Shown here one piece after another: positions 17,416-26,886 of a stretch of 64,000 nt of DNA. A program made the translations under genes and the position numbers. Under the pieces are notes generated by a model. It did not search any database. It worked only from the letters and a program-made list of their open reading frames with translations, and had not been told where the DNA came from. Source of the stretch: Pedobacter miscanthi. GTDB lineage: Bacteria > Bacteroidota > Bacteroidia > Sphingobacteriales > Sphingobacteriaceae. The stretch lies in contig NZ_QNQU01000024.1 of NCBI RefSeq assembly GCF_003315595.1, positions 1 through 64,000 of the forward strand. The letters are read 5' to 3'. Numbering within the stretch: the first letter of the stretch is position 1; each line of letters opens with the position of its first letter.

Positions 17416-20007
17416 ATGGCAGAAGATTTAGAGAATCAACAGAACGACAAAATCATTCAAATTAACATAGAAGAGCAGATGAAATCGGCCTACATTGATT
17501 ATTCAATGTCGGTAATCGTATCAAGGGCTTTGCCTGATGTACGCGATGGATTAAAACCAGTACACCGCCGTGTGCTCTACGGCATGTTGGGTTTGGGTGT
17601 TACCAGTGGTAAGCCTTATAAAAAATCAGCCCGTATTGTGGGTGAGGTTTTAGGTAAATATCACCCACATGGTGATGCATCTGTATATTTTACCATGGTG
17701 CGTATGGCCCAGGACTGGAGTTTGCGTTATCCAATGGTAGACGGGCAGGGAAACTTTGGCCACATTGATGGCGATTCGCCGGCTGCAATGCGTTATACCG
17801 AGGCACGTTTTAGTAAACTTGCCGAAGAAATGGTTGCTGATATCAATAAAGATACAGTTGATTTTCAATTAAACTTTGATGATACCGAGCAGGAGCCAAC
17901 AGTATTACCTGCAAAAATACCTAACCTTTTAGTTAACGGTTCTTCGGGTATTGCGGTAGGTATGGCCACTAATATGGCCCCACACAATTTAACAGAAGTA
18001 ATTGATGGTGTGGTAAATTATATCGACAACAGGGATATTACCATCGAGGAATTAATGAAGTTTGTAAAAGCTCCCGATTTCCCTACAGGTGGTATTATTT
18101 ATGGTTATACAGGCGTTAAAGAAGCTTTCGAAACCGGCCGCGGACGTATTGTAATGCGTGCAAAAGCAGAAATCGAGAACCTTAAAGAGCGTGAGGTAAT
18201 TATTGTTACCGAAATCCCATACCAGGTTAACAAAGCACAGATGATTGAGCGTACGGCTGAATTAGTGGGCGAGAAAAAACTGGAAGGTATTTCGAATATT
18301 AAAGATGAATCGAATAAAGATGGTATCCGTATCGTTTACGAAATTAAACGTGATGCAAATGCTTCTATCGTTTTAAACAACCTTTATAAATACACGGCCT
18401 TACAAACATCATTCAGTGTAAATAACATTGCATTGGTTAAAGGACGTCCGCAAATGCTGAATCTTAAAGATTTAATCGTGCACTTCGTGGATCACCGCCA
18501 TGACGTGATTGTTCGCCGTACCAAATATGAACTGGCAGAAGCAGAAAAACGTGCACACATTTTAGAAGGTTATTTAATTGCACTGGATCATTTAGATGAG
18601 GTAATTAAATTAATCCGTGCTTCCGAAACACCTGAAGAGGCCCGTTTGGGATTGATGGAAAACTTCAATCTGAGCGATTTACAGGCACGTGCCATTCTGG
18701 ATATGACGCTTCGTCGTTTAACAGGACTAGAGCGTGATAAGATCAAGGAAGAATATGCCGAGTTGATGAAAACCATCGAATATTTGAAATCTGTTTTGGC
18801 TGACGAAGGATTAAGGATGCAGATTATTAAAGATGAGCTGGAAGAAGTGAAACAGAAATTCGGGGATGAACGTAAAACCACCATTGTTCATTCGGCTGAA
18901 GATATGAGCATGGAAGATTTCATCGATGATGAAGAAGTTGTAATCACTATTTCGCACGAAGGATATGTTAAACGTACGCCTGCAAGCGAATTTAAAGCGC
19001 AGGGAAGGGGTGGAAAAGGATCGAAAGGCAGTACCTCAAGAAATGAAGATTTTATTGAGCACATGCTGGTTGCCACCAACCACAATTATATGCTGTTCTT
19101 TACCGAAGCCGGAAGGTGTTTCTGGTTAAGGGTATACGAAATTCCTGAAGGTTCGCGAACCAGTAAGGGAAGGGCTATTCAGAACATCATCAATATTCCG
19201 AAAGAAGAGAAAATCAAAGCCTACATTAAGGTTAAAAACCTTAAAGACCAGGAATACTTAGAGAACAATTTTATTATCATGTGTACTAAAAAAGGTACCA
19301 TCAAAAAAACTTCTCTGGAGGCTTATTCACGTCCGCGTGTAAATGGTATCAATGCCATTAACATTAACGAGGGAGATATTTTATTAGAAGCCTGTTTAAC
19401 TAACGGACAAAGCGAAATTGTAATGGCCTTACGCTCAGGCAGGGCTATCCGTTTCAACGAAAGTACAGTTCGCCCGATGGGTAGAACAGCTACCGGTGTA
19501 CGCGGTGTTAGGCTTGCTCACGATCAGGATGAAGTTGTTGGCATGATTGCTGTTAACAATCCTGAAGTTACCGTGTTGGTGGTATCAGAAAAAGGTTACG
19601 GAAAACGTACCGATATTGAAGATTACCGCGTAACCAACCGTGGCGGAAAAGGGGTAAAAACCATTAACGTTACTGAAAAAACAGGACAATTGGTTTCCAT
19701 TAAAGACGTTACTGATAGCGAAGATCTGATGATCATTAACCGTTCAGGTATTGTAATCAGGATTCCGGTATCGGCTTTAAGGGTAATGGGACGTGCCACA
19801 CAGGGCGTTCGTTTGATCTCGTTAAAAGGTGATGATGAAATTGCATCAGTAACCAAAATCGATCACGAAGAAGACGAAGAGGAAACAGTTGATTTAACAG
19901 ATGTAGTAGTTACAGATGGTGAAGAAATAGAAGCAGATACTACTCCGGAAGCTGATGATACTGAAGAAGAAGGCGAATCAGATAACGAAACGGAAGAAGA
20001 AAATTAA
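17416..20007 (+). CDS. gyrA: DNA gyrase subunit A
   Basis: The 863 residues give a complete GyrA. The breakage-reunion domain carries the catalytic Tyr127 (AAMRYTEAR). The C-terminal beta-pinwheel carries a GyrA-box-like [10 protein letters not shown] near residue 533, which separates gyrase from topoisomerase IV. In the quinolone-resistance-determining region the sequence is [11 protein letters not shown]. Positions matching E. coli Ser83 and Asp87 are therefore Ala88 and Phe92, with Ser89 beside them. The last 45 residues form a very acidic tail (EEDEEE...[15 protein letters not shown]). The TPR gene starts 26 bp after the stop, so co-transcription is likely. Confidence 0.95.
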   Translation: MAEDLENQQNDKIIQINIEEQMKSAYIDYSMSVIVSRALPDVRDGLKPVHRRVLYGMLGLGVTSGKPYKKSARIVGEVLGKYHPHGDASVYFTMVRMAQDWSLRYPMVDGQGNFGHIDGDSPAAMRYTEARFSKLAEEMVADINKDTVDFQLNFDDTEQEPTVLPAKIPNLLVNGSSGIAVGMATNMAPHNLTEVIDGVVNYIDNRDITIEELMKFVKAPDFPTGGIIYGYTGVKEAFETGRGRIVMRAKAEIENLKEREVIIVTEIPYQVNKAQMIERTAELVGEKKLEGISNIKDESNKDGIRIVYEIKRDANASIVLNNLYKYTALQTSFSVNNIALVKGRPQMLNLKDLIVHFVDHRHDVIVRRTKYELAEAEKRAHILEGYLIALDHLDEVIKLIRASETPEEARLGLMENFNLSDLQARAILDMTLRRLTGLERDKIKEEYAELMKTIEYLKSVLADEGLRMQIIKDELEEVKQKFGDERKTTIVHSAEDMSMEDFIDDEEVVITISHEGYVKRTPASEFKAQGRGGKGSKGSTSRNEDFIEHMLVATNHNYMLFFTEAGRCFWLRVYEIPEGSRTSKGRAIQNIINIPKEEKIKAYIKVKNLKDQEYLENNFIIMCTKKGTIKKTSLEAYSRPRVNGINAININEGDILLEACLTNGQSEIVMALRSGRAIRFNESTVRPMGRTATGVRGVRLAHDQDEVVGMIAVNNPEVTVLVVSEKGYGKRTDIEDYRVTNRGGKGVKTINVTEKTGQLVSIKDVTDSEDLMIINRSGIVIRIPVSALRVMGRATQGVRLISLKGDDEIASVTKIDHEEDEEETVDLTDVVVTDGEEIEADTTPEADDTEEEGESDNETEEEN

Positions 20008-20033
20008 CTAAAATAAAGATTAGAATAAAAATT

Positions 20034-21122
20034 ATGAAAAGAGTATTTCTAAGTATATTTCTAGCAGGTGCGGTAAGCGCTGCTTTTGCTCAGAAAAGTG
20101 AAGTTACCGCGGCTAAAAACGACTGGGGTTTGTTCCAGCTAACTTCTTCAAGCGCAACCACACCGTTGGCAAAAAAGCTCGAATCGTTGGCAAAAGGTCT
20201 GGCCCATACTGATAAAGCCATTGCTGATGAGAAATCGAAAGTAATGCCTGAAGCATGGTCTTATCGCGCTTTATTTGCATCTTCTGCAGCTATTTTAGAT
20301 TCAACCAGCACCGCAAATGCTGATGCAAACCTTAAAATTGCCCAGGATGCCATTGCTGAAGCTAAAAAACTGGATACTAAAGGCAGCGAAAAAGACAACA
20401 TCAATTTAGCTGAAACCAATGTAATTAACGCAGTTAGAAACGGTGGTGTAATTGCTTATAACAAAAAGGATTACAAAACTGCTTACGAGAAATTCGTTGC
20501 AGCAACTGTGATCAATCCTCAGGATACATCAATGTATTTAAATGCTGGTATTGCAGCAAGAAACATCGAAAATTATCCGGATATGATTACCCAGTTCAAA
20601 AAAGTAATTTCTTTAAATTCACCACAATCTAAAGATTTATATTCTGAGATTATCAATGCGGCTTTGAGCAAACAAAAGGATACTACAGCTGCGTTGGCCG
20701 TGATCAAAGAAGCTACTGCCAAATTCCCTGAAAATACCGACTGGATCAAAACTGAAACCCAGATTTATATTGATAGGGGTGATGCCGCAAAATCGGAGCA
20801 AATGTTAACTGCTTTAGCTGCAAAAGAGCCAAACAATCCTAATTACCAGGTTTTATTGGGAAATATCTATTTCAGTCAGGCTTTAAAATTACAGAACGAC
20901 AGAAACAAGATCGATGCTAAAAAAGTAAAAGAATTTAACGAAGTAACTGCTAAAATGAATGCTTTGTTGGATAAATCGCTTCCTTATTATAAAAAAGCTT
21001 TAGAAGTTGATGCAAAAAATCAAGGTGCACTAGAAACTTTAAAAACCATTTACGGTTTCAGAAACGACACCAAAAACTACGAGGATATAAAGAAACGTTT
21101 AGAGGCTTTGCCTAAACAATAA
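20034..21122 (+). CDS. Secreted tetratricopeptide repeat protein
   Basis: The 362-residue protein begins with a signal peptide ending at AFAQK near residue 20. It then has helical repeats consistent with TPRs, for example AYEKFVAATVINPQDTSMYLNAG and PYYKKALEVDAKNQGALETL. It is probably periplasmic or outer-membrane associated and mediates protein contacts. No enzymatic motif is seen. It lies 26 bp after gyrA and is followed by a strong terminator, and a paralogue lies 100 bp further on. Conserved N-terminal wording (QKSEVTAAKNDWGLFQLTSS against QKSQILIARNAVGKLQASIA) suggests local duplication. Confidence 0.78.
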   Translation: MKRVFLSIFLAGAVSAAFAQKSEVTAAKNDWGLFQLTSSSATTPLAKKLESLAKGLAHTDKAIADEKSKVMPEAWSYRALFASSAAILDSTSTANADANLKIAQDAIAEAKKLDTKGSEKDNINLAETNVINAVRNGGVIAYNKKDYKTAYEKFVAATVINPQDTSMYLNAGIAARNIENYPDMITQFKKVISLNSPQSKDLYSEIINAALSKQKDTTAALAVIKEATAKFPENTDWIKTETQIYIDRGDAAKSEQMLTALAAKEPNNPNYQVLLGNIYFSQALKLQNDRNKIDAKKVKEFNEVTAKMNALLDKSLPYYKKALEVDAKNQGALETLKTIYGFRNDTKNYEDIKKRLEALPKQ

Positions 21123-21142
21123 TAACCCGTAGATCTAAAAAA

Positions 21143-21173
21143 AGAGCCCTGAAATTTCGGGGCTCTTTTTTTT
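21143..21173 (+). terminator. Terminator after gyrA-TPR transcript
   Basis: AGAGCCC and GGGGCTCT form a stem around a TGAAATTTC loop, with eleven T from 21163. The next gene, on the same strand, therefore needs its own promoter. Confidence 0.9.
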
Positions 21174-21222
21174 ATGTTTATTTTTATGGTTTATTACGGT
21201 TTTACCTCATTACATCATTTAT

Positions 21223-22368
21223 ATGCAGAACTGCCTTAAACTATCATTAACCGCTTTAATTTTTGTCTCTTTTAACGCTGTGGCCCAAAAAAGCCAGATC
21301 CTGATTGCCAGAAATGCCGTAGGCAAGTTACAAGCCTCAATTGCCAATAAAGAAGATGAGAAAAAGCAGTTGTCTATTATTACAGAAGGCTTAAAATCAA
21401 TAGAATCTGCAGAAAAAGACAATAAAACAAAAAACTGGACAGAAACCTGGTCGATAAAATCATACCTCACGTCATTCGCATCGCTTACTGATACGGATCC
21501 GAATAACGCCAATAAGTTTTACGATAGTGCAGTAGAGGCGGTGGCCAAAGCAAAATCTTTAGACCGTTACAATGATAATGGCGGGATGATCAAGGCCTCG
21601 AGCCATAATATCCTGATAAAAAAGCAGGAGAAAGGCAACGAATCATTTTTCAACAACGAATTCAAAGAAGCATTTGCTTACCTGAAAGAAGTTTCGGATA
21701 ATTTTCCTGCTGATACCACGCTAGCTTTGAATACGGCAATTTGTGCATTAAATATCCAATCTTACGACGAATCTCTAACTTACTTTAAGCGCGCCAAAGA
21801 TAACGGAATCAAAAATCCATCAGTTTTTCAAAAAATGGCGCAAATGTATGTGGTGAAATCAGAAAATGAAACTGCAATCAGAACACTGGAAGATGGTTTG
21901 GTTTTAAATCCGTTTAACCGTTTTTTAACAAATGATTACATTAATCTTTTGCTGGATACCGAAAATTACAGCAAAGCCCAGGGATTGATTGAAAATAATT
22001 TAAAAGTTGAGAAAGGAAATAAACTGCTTTATTTTTTATACGGTTACCTGCAGCAGGTTGGCGGAAATAATTCTACAGCAATTTTAGCCTACGACAAAGC
22101 GCTGTCTACCGATCAGAATTATTTTGATGCATTATACCAACTGAGTTTAGCTTACATCAATACGGCCAACGAAACTTTGCGCAAAAGCGATGCAGACAAA
22201 ACTGAAAAATATAAAGGTTTAATTAACCGTGCACAATTTGCTTTACAGCGTGCCAATGAAATTAATCCGAACGATAAAAAAACGGTACAGCTGCTGATCG
22301 ATATCTACAACAAAAAAGGCGCAACCAACAAGGTACAGGAACTTAACCGAAAACTTCAGGAATTATAA
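21223..22368 (+). CDS. Secreted tetratricopeptide repeat protein, paralogue
   Basis: The 381-residue protein has an N-terminal signal peptide (cleavage near NAVAQKSQ). TPR-like helical pairs follow through most of its length, including ESLTYFKRAKDNGIKNPSVFQ and AILAYDKALSTDQNYFDALYQLSLAY. It resembles the upstream TPR protein in signal peptide, in the first 80 residues and in overall plan, but the two are well diverged. Function is unknown. It is followed by an AT-rich gap of 114 bp before endonuclease V, without a clear terminator. Confidence 0.75.
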   Translation: MQNCLKLSLTALIFVSFNAVAQKSQILIARNAVGKLQASIANKEDEKKQLSIITEGLKSIESAEKDNKTKNWTETWSIKSYLTSFASLTDTDPNNANKFYDSAVEAVAKAKSLDRYNDNGGMIKASSHNILIKKQEKGNESFFNNEFKEAFAYLKEVSDNFPADTTLALNTAICALNIQSYDESLTYFKRAKDNGIKNPSVFQKMAQMYVVKSENETAIRTLEDGLVLNPFNRFLTNDYINLLLDTENYSKAQGLIENNLKVEKGNKLLYFLYGYLQQVGGNNSTAILAYDKALSTDQNYFDALYQLSLAYINTANETLRKSDADKTEKYKGLINRAQFALQRANEINPNDKKTVQLLIDIYNKKGATNKVQELNRKLQEL

Positions 22369-22482
22369 TTTAAGCATATCATTGAGAGGATAGGATAGTA
22401 TTAGAGAAAACAACTTAACATAATATTAATTATAAGACAAATATATTAAAACAATTCTCTACCTTAATTTGTCATAAATCCT

Positions 22483-23181
22483 ATGTACGATCATTACAGT
22501 TTCGAAGATGCTACGGCTTATCAGATAGAACTCGCCAAACAAATAAAGTTTCAGCCACTGGATAAAATTGAAAGCATTGCCGGTGCAGATATCTCTTTCA
22601 ATAAAGATAGTTCTACCATGTATGCCGGAATTGTGATATTAAGTTATCCCGGTATGGTTTTGAAATCTTTTGCTTTAGCCACCTACGAAACAAATTTCCC
22701 ATATAAACCCGGATTTTTAGGTTTTAAAGAAGTGCCGGCTTTATTAAAAGTTTGGGAACTCATTAATAATAAACCTGATGTTGTAGTGCTTGACGGGAAT
22801 GGAATTCTGCATCCACGTCGTATGGGCGTTGCTTCGCATTTTGGAATTTTAGCCCATCAGTCAACTATTGGCTGTGCGAAAAGCCTTTTATATGGCGAAA
22901 ACCATGTTCCGGAAAATAAGAAATTCAGCTTTACCGAAATCAATAGTCATGGCGAAATACTGGGTTTTGCTTTGCGTACAAAGATCAATTGCGCGCCGGT
23001 TTATGCATCTGCTGGTCATTTAATTACAGCAGAACAAAGCCTTGATATTCTTAAAAATTGTGTAGGAAACTACCGTATTCCTGAACCCACTCGCATGGCA
23101 CACAACATTGTCAATGATTTTAGGATTGGCAAATTAAAAGCAGGTTTTCATGAAGTACAGGCACCGCTGACTTTGTTTTGA
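22483..23181 (+). CDS. nfi: Endonuclease V
   Basis: The 232-residue enzyme nicks DNA near deoxyinosine as part of repair of deaminated bases. Family motifs are complete. Asp36 is in IAGADISF, Glu83 in GFKEVP, and Asp104 in VLDGNGILHPRRMGVASHFG, matching the metal-binding acidic residues of E. coli Nfi (Asp35, Glu89, Asp110). The Tyr-Pro-Gly wedge region appears as NFPYKPGFLGF. It stands alone; a REP-like element follows in the convergent gap with hemF. Confidence 0.95.
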   Translation: MYDHYSFEDATAYQIELAKQIKFQPLDKIESIAGADISFNKDSSTMYAGIVILSYPGMVLKSFALATYETNFPYKPGFLGFKEVPALLKVWELINNKPDVVVLDGNGILHPRRMGVASHFGILAHQSTIGCAKSLLYGENHVPENKKFSFTEINSHGEILGFALRTKINCAPVYASAGHLITAEQSLDILKNCVGNYRIPEPTRMAHNIVNDFRIGKLKAGFHEVQAPLTLF

Positions 23182-23198
23182 TTCCTCAAGAATTAACC

Positions 23199-23308
23199 GT
23201 CATTTCGAGCGAAGCACAACGAAGTCGGGATCCATGTGAGTGCTCAGCAAAGCTAAATCTGTATCGAGATAGATCTCTCCATTACACTGCGTTCCAGTCG
23301 AGATGACG
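23199..23308. repeat. REP-like intergenic element
   Basis: The element starts GTCATTTCGAGCGAAGC and ends CAGTCGAGATGACGA. It contains GAGTGCTCAGCAAAGCTAAATCTG, a module also seen near 8.2, 13.3 and 29.2 kb. It fills the convergent gap between endonuclease V and hemF. Confidence 0.75.
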
Positions 23309-23315
23309 AAAATTA

Positions 23316-24230
23316 CTAAATCCAGTTAATCCCTTTTTTAAGCAACTGAACACTTTTATACTCTTCCGAACCTTCTTCAGGCTGAACATTGTAACCCCAG
23401 TTGGCCTGTGGTGGCAAACTCATTAAAATAGATTCGATCCGGCCATTGGTTTCCAGTCCGAATTTTGTTCCCGAATCGTACACCAGGTTAAATTCAACAT
23501 AACGGCTACGGCGCTGATATTGCCATTCCTTATGTGCTTCGGTAAATTCTTTATCACGGTTACGGTCAATCAGTTCTGAATAAATTGGTAAAAATGTTTC
23601 ACCGATATTGATAGAGAAATCCAAAATCTGCTCCCATGATAAATTGGTGTTTTCAGGTTTTAAGCGATCGTAAAAAATACCACCGATACCACGGGTTTCT
23701 TCACGGTGTTTGATGAAAAAATAATCATCCGCATGTGCTTTAAATTTTGGGTAGAAATCACTGCTGAAATCATCACAAGCCTGTTTTAATTTATGGTGAA
23801 AAAAACGGGCATCGTTTTCAAACACATAGTGCGGTGTTAAATCGATACCGCCACCAAACCAGCGTGTTTCTTCATTAAGCTCAAAATAGCGGATATTCAT
23901 GTGGATAATCGGAACCAAAGGATGATTTGGATGGATTACAATAGAAACACCGGTTGCAAAAAAATCATCTTCAGTTACTTTAAAAGCCTTTTTTACGGCT
24001 TCAGGTAATTTTCCATGTACCGCAGAAAAGTTTACTCCGCCTTTTTCAATAATGCCTCCGTTTTGCATAATCCGCGTACGGCCGCCTCCCCCACCATCTC
24101 TTTGCCAAAGTTCTTCTTCAAATTTTCCTTTGCCATCGGCAATTTCCAATCCACGGCAGATTTCATCCTGAATCTGCTTATATCGCTCTGCTACTTCTTC
24201 TTTAAACATGACGGCTCTTTCTAATTCCAT
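23316..24230 (-). CDS. hemF: Oxygen-dependent coproporphyrinogen III oxidase
   Basis: The 304-residue protein converts coproporphyrinogen III to protoporphyrinogen IX using oxygen, a late haem step in the cytosol. It has the family blocks WQRDGGGGGRTRIM, GVSIVIHPNHPLVP, HMNIRYFEL, WFGGGIDLTPHYVF and GIGGIFYDRL, then the C-terminal SRYVEFNLVYDSGTKFGLETNGRIESILMSLPP. The length is normal. No neighbouring haem gene is in the window. Confidence 0.97.
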   Translation of the reverse strand: MELERAVMFKEEVAERYKQIQDEICRGLEIADGKGKFEEELWQRDGGGGGRTRIMQNGGIIEKGGVNFSAVHGKLPEAVKKAFKVTEDDFFATGVSIVIHPNHPLVPIIHMNIRYFELNEETRWFGGGIDLTPHYVFENDARFFHHKLKQACDDFSSDFYPKFKAHADDYFFIKHREETRGIGGIFYDRLKPENTNLSWEQILDFSINIGETFLPIYSELIDRNRDKEFTEAHKEWQYQRRSRYVEFNLVYDSGTKFGLETNGRIESILMSLPPQANWGYNVQPEEGSEEYKSVQLLKKGINWI

Positions 24231-24339
24231 ACAAATTTAAAGCTATTAAAGCAGCAAAGCTGATTTATATTGATATAGTACATTTTATTGACATTGGTGT
24301 TAGTGAAAAGCCCCTAGTCTTCAGGCTGAAGTCCTAAAA

Positions 24340-25569
24340 TTAATTCTCTAAATAATTAAGGTCTTTATTAAAACTTTCTTTCAAATAAGACACCGAAATC
24401 ATGGCAATTACCGTTACTATGCCCATTACAATGAAACCGGCTGACACAATATTGTAACGGTGTACAAAAAACTCAAAAACAAGTGTGATCGGGATTAAAG
24501 CGCCACGCACGAAATTTGGTGCCGTGGTGGTTACTGTTGAGCGGATATTCGTACCAAACTGCTCGGCAGCAATAGTTACAAATGTAGCCCAGTAACCAAC
24601 TGCAAAACCCATAAACAAACAAATAAGAATAAAAGTGCTTTCGGTTAAACCTGTACTCGTTAAATAAACAATTACGGTAATAACCGATAAACTTTGAAAA
24701 ATAAGAACCGTTTTTTTACGTGACTTTAAAACCTGCGCCAAGAAACCGCATACCACATCGCCAATGGCAATACCAAAATAGGTATACATAATTCCGGTAC
24801 CTGCATTTAATAAATCTTTTGCGCCGAGTGCTTTACCGATTTCGGGCGATTGGGTAACCAAAATTCCTACAATAAACCAAAGCGGAAGTCCTAAACAAAT
24901 ACAGGCTAAATATTTTAAAAATCGCTTACGATCAGAAAAAAGCATAATGAAATTACCCTTAGATACTTCTTTACTTTGCTCAGCATGTTTAAACATACCC
25001 GATTCGAAAGTTCCCACACGCAAAAGTAACAGCAATAATCCCATGCCACCACCTACAAAATAAGAAGTTTGCCAGGTAAAATGTTTTCCGATTGTAGCTG
25101 CAGCTGCCGCACCTAATAAACCTATTCCGGCCACCACCATCGTGCCGTAGCCGCGTTTTTCTTTATCCATGGTTTCGGTAACCAGTGTAATCCCTGCGCC
25201 CAGCTCTCCTGCCAAACCAATACCTGCAATAAACCTGATAATGGCATAAGTGTGTACATCGGTAGCAAAACCGTTGGCAATATTGGCTAACGAATACATT
25301 AATATTGAGCCGAACAATACCTTGATACGGCCAAATTTATCACCGATGATGCCCCAAAGCAAGCCTCCAAGCAACAAACCAAACATTTGCATATTAATTA
25401 CATACTCGCCTTCGGTACGCATGTGATCTGCAGAAACACCGATATCGGTAAAACTTTTTACCCTTACAACAGAAAATAAAACGAGATCGTAAATGTCGAC
25501 GAAATAGCCTAGTGCGGCTAGAATGACTAAGAAAATGACGCTACGGTTAGCTTTTGCCTTGTTGTCCAT
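24340..25569 (-). CDS. MFS transporter, sugar/aromatic-acid carrier type
   Basis: The 409-residue protein has about twelve membrane segments and the motif GIIGDKFGRIKVLFGS between helices 2 and 3. RFIAGIGLAGELGAGITLVTE in helix 4 places it nearer to the metabolite/proton symporter group (sugar, aromatic acid or SHS-like) than to drug exporters. Substrate is unknown. It is transcribed alone and preceded by the terminator of the small lipoprotein gene. Confidence 0.8.
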   Translation of the reverse strand: MDNKAKANRSVIFLVILAALGYFVDIYDLVLFSVVRVKSFTDIGVSADHMRTEGEYVINMQMFGLLLGGLLWGIIGDKFGRIKVLFGSILMYSLANIANGFATDVHTYAIIRFIAGIGLAGELGAGITLVTETMDKEKRGYGTMVVAGIGLLGAAAAATIGKHFTWQTSYFVGGGMGLLLLLLRVGTFESGMFKHAEQSKEVSKGNFIMLFSDRKRFLKYLACICLGLPLWFIVGILVTQSPEIGKALGAKDLLNAGTGIMYTYFGIAIGDVVCGFLAQVLKSRKKTVLIFQSLSVITVIVYLTSTGLTESTFILICLFMGFAVGYWATFVTIAAEQFGTNIRSTVTTTAPNFVRGALIPITLVFEFFVHRYNIVSAGFIVMGIVTVIAMISVSYLKESFNKDLNYLEN

Positions 25570-25636
25570 TTAATTTATTTGGTTTAAGCGCTGAAAGTAC
25601 GCAATAACACAAATATTTAAAATAGATTTTAAAAAT

Positions 25637-25666
25637 AAAAGCCACCCTATATTTAGAGTGGCTTTT
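25637..25666 (-). terminator. Terminator of the small lipoprotein gene
   Basis: AAAAGCCAC(T/C)CT pairs with AG(G/A)GTGGCTTTT around a TATATTTAG-type loop, giving a near-perfect stem flanked by T on the minus strand. It lies between the lipoprotein gene (stop at 25673) and the MFS gene. Confidence 0.85.
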
Positions 25667-25672
25667 AAGAAT

Positions 25673-25882
25673 CTACATAGGTGGATTCTTTTTTGTAGTA
25701 TCAGGCGGCATCTTGGTTGTGGTATCAGGCATCTTTTTAGATGTTGTATCCATTGGCGCCGTTGTGGTCGAATCCGTCTTCGTACTGTCTGAAGAGCCAG
25801 CCATATTTTTTGACGAATTGCATGCTGATGTGGCTATCATAAGAGAGCCTGCAAAAGCAAGACTTAAGATTATTTTTTTCAT
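25673..25882 (-). CDS. Small Thr/Pro/Lys-rich lipoprotein
   Basis: The 69-residue protein has a lipoprotein signal peptide with the lipidated Cys in TSACNSS near residue 21. The remainder is low-complexity and repetitive: five DTT/DST-type units such as PMDTTSKKMPDTTTKMPPDTTKK. No fold is expected. Such short hydrophilic lipoproteins are common in this lineage and have no assigned role. The signal peptide, a dedicated terminator and the repeat regularity argue that it is a real gene. Confidence 0.65.
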   Translation of the reverse strand: MKKIILSLAFAGSLMIATSACNSSKNMAGSSDSTKTDSTTTAPMDTTSKKMPDTTTKMPPDTTKKNPPM

Positions 25883-26004
25883 AGTTTTTATTGTTATCTA
25901 TCAAACTAACAACCTTTTAATCATTTGGTTTTATTTTTTTATTTAAACCATGTATTTTTTATTTTATGAATCTGATTATTAGCGATTTGCATACATGAAA
26001 TACC

Positions 26005-26313
26005 TTATTCATGATGGATTTTCAATTTGTTTAACAACTCTGGCGACACATTTTCTGCATAAACGCCATAGCCATCAACAAGAACACCTTTTAAATTGCC
26101 TACGTTTGATGAAATCGCATAAACCACCGAACTATCAGCCGGGTCAGTCATCCCCTCGAAACGATAAACTTCTTCAATCTCAAATTCTTCAGGCATCAGG
26201 AACAGATCGATAGATTTGCATTCCAACCCCTCTGCGGTTAAATTGAAATCTAAATTGTAGCCTCGACGATCTAAATCTGTTAAAGCGCCGCTAATTGTAT
26301 CGTAAACATGCAT
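26005..26313 (-). CDS. Conserved small cytoplasmic protein
   Basis: The 102-residue acidic protein (MHVYDTISGALTDLDRRGYN...) resembles a family widespread in Bacteroidota. Members are sometimes labelled 'phosphoribosylpyrophosphate synthetase' in databases without good reason, because they lack PRPP synthase motifs and are far too short. The sequence reads as an alternating alpha/beta fold (DLFLMPEEFEIEEVYRFEGMTDPADSSVVYAI). Function is unknown. It is monocistronic and convergent with nothing obvious. Confidence 0.65.
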   Translation of the reverse strand: MHVYDTISGALTDLDRRGYNLDFNLTAEGLECKSIDLFLMPEEFEIEEVYRFEGMTDPADSSVVYAISSNVGNLKGVLVDGYGVYAENVSPELLNKLKIHHE

Positions 26314-26391
26314 TACCTAATTTACGGAAATATTATAAAACAACAGGGCCAAAACTTTAAAAGGTGATAAAACTTTCTGATATTAGTAAAT

Positions 26392-26877
26392 ATGATTATT
26401 TCTCAAAACACCCTGAAATGGGTAATGCGCTTTTACCCTCCTTTGTTTTTCCAGCGCATTTGGGTTCAGAAATTTGAAAATGAATTTAAAAGCTGTACAG
26501 TTAAACTAAGTAAGAGTTTCCTGAATAAAAATTACAATGGTTCTATTTTCGGCGGTACCATTTACGCCGCAACCGATCCTTTTTATGCCTTATTATTTGA
26601 TCAGCTAATGCAACGCCGTGGTTTCACAGTACGTGTATGGTTAAAAAGTGCCTCTATACAATATTTAAAACCCGGACGTTCTACTTTATATTTCACCATA
26701 ACAGTTACTGATGAGATGTTAAATGAGGCCGAACATGCTTTAAAAACCATTGGAAAGTTTGTAAAAGCCTATCCGATGGAGATTACCAACAAAAACGGTG
26801 AGCTTTGTGCTACCGTAATGAATGAAGTATATATCCGAAACCTGCACCAGGGCGAAACACCCAGGGTTGCTTACTAA
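26392..26877 (+). CDS. DUF4442/hotdog thioesterase-like protein
   Basis: The 161-residue protein carries the pattern LNKNYNGSIFGGTIYAATDPFYALLFDQLM, which resembles the hotdog-fold DUF4442 family related to acyl-CoA thioesterases. A later KSASIQYLKPGRSTLYFTI strand matches the substrate-tunnel edge in hotdog proteins. A role in acyl-thioester hydrolysis is inferred from fold only. It lies 9 bp before the AlbA-domain gene and probably shares its transcript. Confidence 0.75.
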   Translation: MIISQNTLKWVMRFYPPLFFQRIWVQKFENEFKSCTVKLSKSFLNKNYNGSIFGGTIYAATDPFYALLFDQLMQRRGFTVRVWLKSASIQYLKPGRSTLYFTITVTDEMLNEAEHALKTIGKFVKAYPMEITNKNGELCATVMNEVYIRNLHQGETPRVAY

Positions 26878-26886
26878 TTTAAGATT

